From contig NZ_JAFIBU010000001.1 of the NCBI RefSeq assembly GCF_017833255.1, positions 1,178,001 to 1,242,000 of the forward strand: DNA of 64,000 nucleotides, given 5' to 3'. Positions 62,497 through 64,000 of this stretch are shown one piece after another. Position numbers and translations under genes: made by a program. Position 1 is the stretch's first letter. The number at the start of each line of letters is the position of its first letter. The stretch is from Paenibacillus sp. PvR098. GTDB taxonomy: Bacteria > Bacillota > Bacilli > Paenibacillales > NBRC-103111. Below the pieces are notes generated by a model, which did no database searches, was not told the origin of the DNA, and saw only the letters and a program-made list of their open reading frames with translations.

Positions 62497-63594
62497 TCAG
62501 TCCTCCCGTTTCAATTGATCCACGATGTCTCTGACCAAGTCCGCGGATACGTTTTTGTTGATCTCCACCTTGCCGATGTCCGTAGGAACGATGAAGACCA
62601 TCTTGCCTTCCTTGAACTTCTTATCATGCATCATCGCCTTCATGATTTCATCCGTATCCAAATGAGCAGGTACGGCAACCGGCAGGCCGAATTTCTTGAA
62701 AATTCGCTTCGTCGTCGTATACACGTGCTCTGGATTACCCAAACGAACGGACAACTTCGCGGCACCTACCATCCCGATAGAGATCGCTTCGCCATGCAGC
62801 AATTCGTTATATCCCGCTACTGCCTCCAGTGCATGTCCGATCGTGTGCCCCAGGTTAAGGATGGCTCTTAGGTCGTTCTCGCGTTCATCCTGCGACACGA
62901 CGGCCGCCTTCACGCTGCAGCCCTTGAACAAACCATGCTGCAATGCTTCAGGGTCCAAGCCGATCAGCTTATTCGAATTGTCCTCACACCATGTCGTAAA
63001 CTCCGCATCCCAGATCAATCCGTGCTTAATCATTTCGGACAGGCCCGAACGCACGTCCCGGTCCGGAAGCGTTCTAAGCGTAGCTGTATCATACAGTACC
63101 ATCTCCGGCTGATGGAATGCACCGATAATATTTTTTGCCAGGGGATGATTGACAGCCACTTTCCCCCCGACACTGCTGTCATGCGCAAGAATTGTCGTCG
63201 GAATCTGAACGAAGCGAATGCCCCGCATGTAGCTGGCCGCTACAAAGCCGGCCAAATCGCCGACAACGCCGCCTCCCAGTGCAATCACCGTAGAATTGCG
63301 ATCAAGCCCGGCCTCGAGACAGGAGGTTATTACATCCTCCAACACAGAAAGCGATTTCGATTTCTCTCCTGACGCTACCGTGTGCCCCGCTGTCTTGTAC
63401 CCAGCTTGCTCTAATCTCCGTGTGACAGGCTCCAGATACTGCTTCGCCACATGCTCATCCGTTACGATCAGCAGCGGAGAGCCTTTGCCTATTCCGTGCT
63501 TTTCGAATAACGAGGCCATGTCTTCCAAAATCCCTTCCCCGATGTAGATCGGGTAGGATCGTGTTCCCAAATCAACCTTAAGCTCTCTCATCAT
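62497..63594 (-). CDS. aroB: 3-dehydroquinate synthase
   Basis: Second step of the shikimate pathway, NAD- and zinc-dependent; 365 residues. NAD and metal motifs are VIALGGGVVGDLAGFVAASY, RFVQIPTTILAHDSSVGGKV, GLSEMIKHGLIWDAEFTTW and LNLGHTIGHALEAVAGYNEL LHGEAI. ATG 63594 is 8 bases behind GGGAG; a second ATG follows directly. It is flanked by aroC and aroH. Confidence 0.96.
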   Translation of the reverse strand: MMRELKVDLGTRSYPIYIGEGILEDMASLFEKHGIGKGSPLLIVTDEHVAKQYLEPVTRRLEQAGYKTAGHTVASGEKSKSLSVLEDVITSCLEAGLDRNSTVIALGGGVVGDLAGFVAASYMRGIRFVQIPTTILAHDSSVGGKVAVNHPLAKNIIGAFHQPEMVLYDTATLRTLPDRDVRSGLSEMIKHGLIWDAEFTTWCEDNSNKLIGLDPEALQHGLFKGCSVKAAVVSQDERENDLRAILNLGHTIGHALEAVAGYNELLHGEAISIGMVGAAKLSVRLGNPEHVYTTTKRIFKKFGLPVAVPAHLDTDEIMKAMMHDKKFKEGKMVFIVPTDIGKVEINKNVSADLVRDIVDQLKRED

Positions 63595-63609
63595 ATCCGG
63601 TTCTCCCGA

Positions 63610-64000
63610 TTAATAGCTTTTCGTTTGTTCTAAATAGCTTTCATAGTTTCTGCGTATTTCTTCAATAGAATCTCCGCCGAATTTCTCCATGAATGCTTGG
63701 GCTACTTCCCACGCGATGACATTCTCCATGATGACACCTGCCGCTGGCACAGCGCATGTATCAGAACGCTCCACCTGTGCAGTGAACGATTCCTTCGTAT
63801 CGATATCAACGCTCTGGAGCGCCTTGTACAGTGTAGAGATTGGCTTCATGACACCGCGAACCACGATAGGCTCCCCTGTTGTCATACCGCCTTCAAAGCC
63901 TCCAGCACGATTGCTTGCGCGGTAAAATCCACGCTCTTCATTGTGCATAATTTCATCATGAACTAAGGAACCTCTGCGTTTTGCAGCTTCAAATCCAATG
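63610..64000 (-). CDS. aroC: chorismate synthase, C-terminal part
   Basis: The last 130 codons of chorismate synthase (called aroF in B. subtilis); the rest lies beyond the right edge. Visible are [18 protein letters not shown], then [20 protein letters not shown] and [20 protein letters not shown]. The end [20 protein letters not shown] followed by [15 protein letters not shown] contains conserved FMN and substrate contacts. The stop at 63610 is 15 bases before aroB. It is the most upstream visible gene of the supraoperon. Confidence 0.95.
   Translation of the reverse strand, partial: IGFEAAKRRGSLVHDEIMHNEERGFYRASNRAGGFEGGMTTGEPIVVRGVMKPISTLYKALQSVDIDTKESFTAQVERSDTCAVPAAGVIMENVIAWEVAQAFMEKFGGDSIEEIRRNYESYLEQTKSY

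Overview
The window reads as chromosome of a Paenibacillus-like, endospore-forming Firmicute. Supporting this are bacillithiol genes (bshA, bshB1), a menaquinol:cytochrome c reductase of the qcrABC type, sporulation-associated genes (ypjB-like, GerM-like), S-layer and copper-amine-oxidase-like wall domains, a tandem DynA-type dynamin, and purine-rich ribosome binding sites with many GTG and TTG starts. No rRNA, tRNA, insertion sequence, prophage or CRISPR array was seen. Almost everything lies on the minus strand. The plus-strand genes are the PrsA-like gene, the methyltransferase and pseudouridine synthase pair, one small ORF, the phosphate transport pair and a YitT-family gene.

Layout: 1-594 is the start of glgB. 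0.8-4.2 kb holds a PrsA-like foldase with a broken signal peptide, two RNA-modification-type enzymes, a MarR regulator and a small ORF. 4.2-8.7 kb is parC-parE. 8.8-13.5 kb is an ABC exporter pair, an SGNH hydrolase and a LysM/G5/M23 peptidase. 13.7-17.4 kb is a 1238-residue double dynamin. 17.6-23.8 kb holds nth with a small partner, an SLH-domain protein, a GerMN lipoprotein and a wall amidase. 24-26 kb is an FtsH-like protease operon. 26.2-28 kb is tseB/ypmB and mtaD. 28.3-30 kb is a DUF47-Pit phosphate module. 30-36.6 kb is rex, dinG, a TPR protein and panBCD. 36.8-43.3 kb is birA-cca-bshA-bshB1-mgsA-dapB-TPR-mazG. 43.4-51.7 kb is yitT, ypjB, ypjA, qcrCBA, ypiF-like and IDEAL-domain genes, a gamma carbonic anhydrase, an unknown 372-residue protein and a phosphatase. 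51.8-53 kb is an ECF sigma/anti-sigma pair. 53.4-64 kb is the aromatic supraoperon aroC-aroB-aroH-trpEDCFBA-hisC-tyrA.

From aroC to nth the order closely follows, from memory, the Bacillus subtilis series aroF-aroB-aroH-trp-hisC-tyrA ... ypiF-qcrABC-ypjABCD-dapB-mgsA-bshB1-bshA-cca-birA-panBCD-dinG ... nth, with local insertions.

Three RNA-level control regions stand out. The trp leader (about 61.85-62.13 kb) has a sigma-A promoter inside aroH, eleven NAG triplets spaced as a TRAP site and a terminator before trpE. The panB leader (36.59-36.80 kb) has a promoter overlapping the birA stop, a hairpin with two bulged adenines like the pan RNA motif, and a terminator. At 53.30-53.44 kb there is an apparent free-standing small RNA gene, with a consensus promoter, a match to the CcpA cre consensus and a strong terminator, lying between the ECF sigma gene and tyrA.
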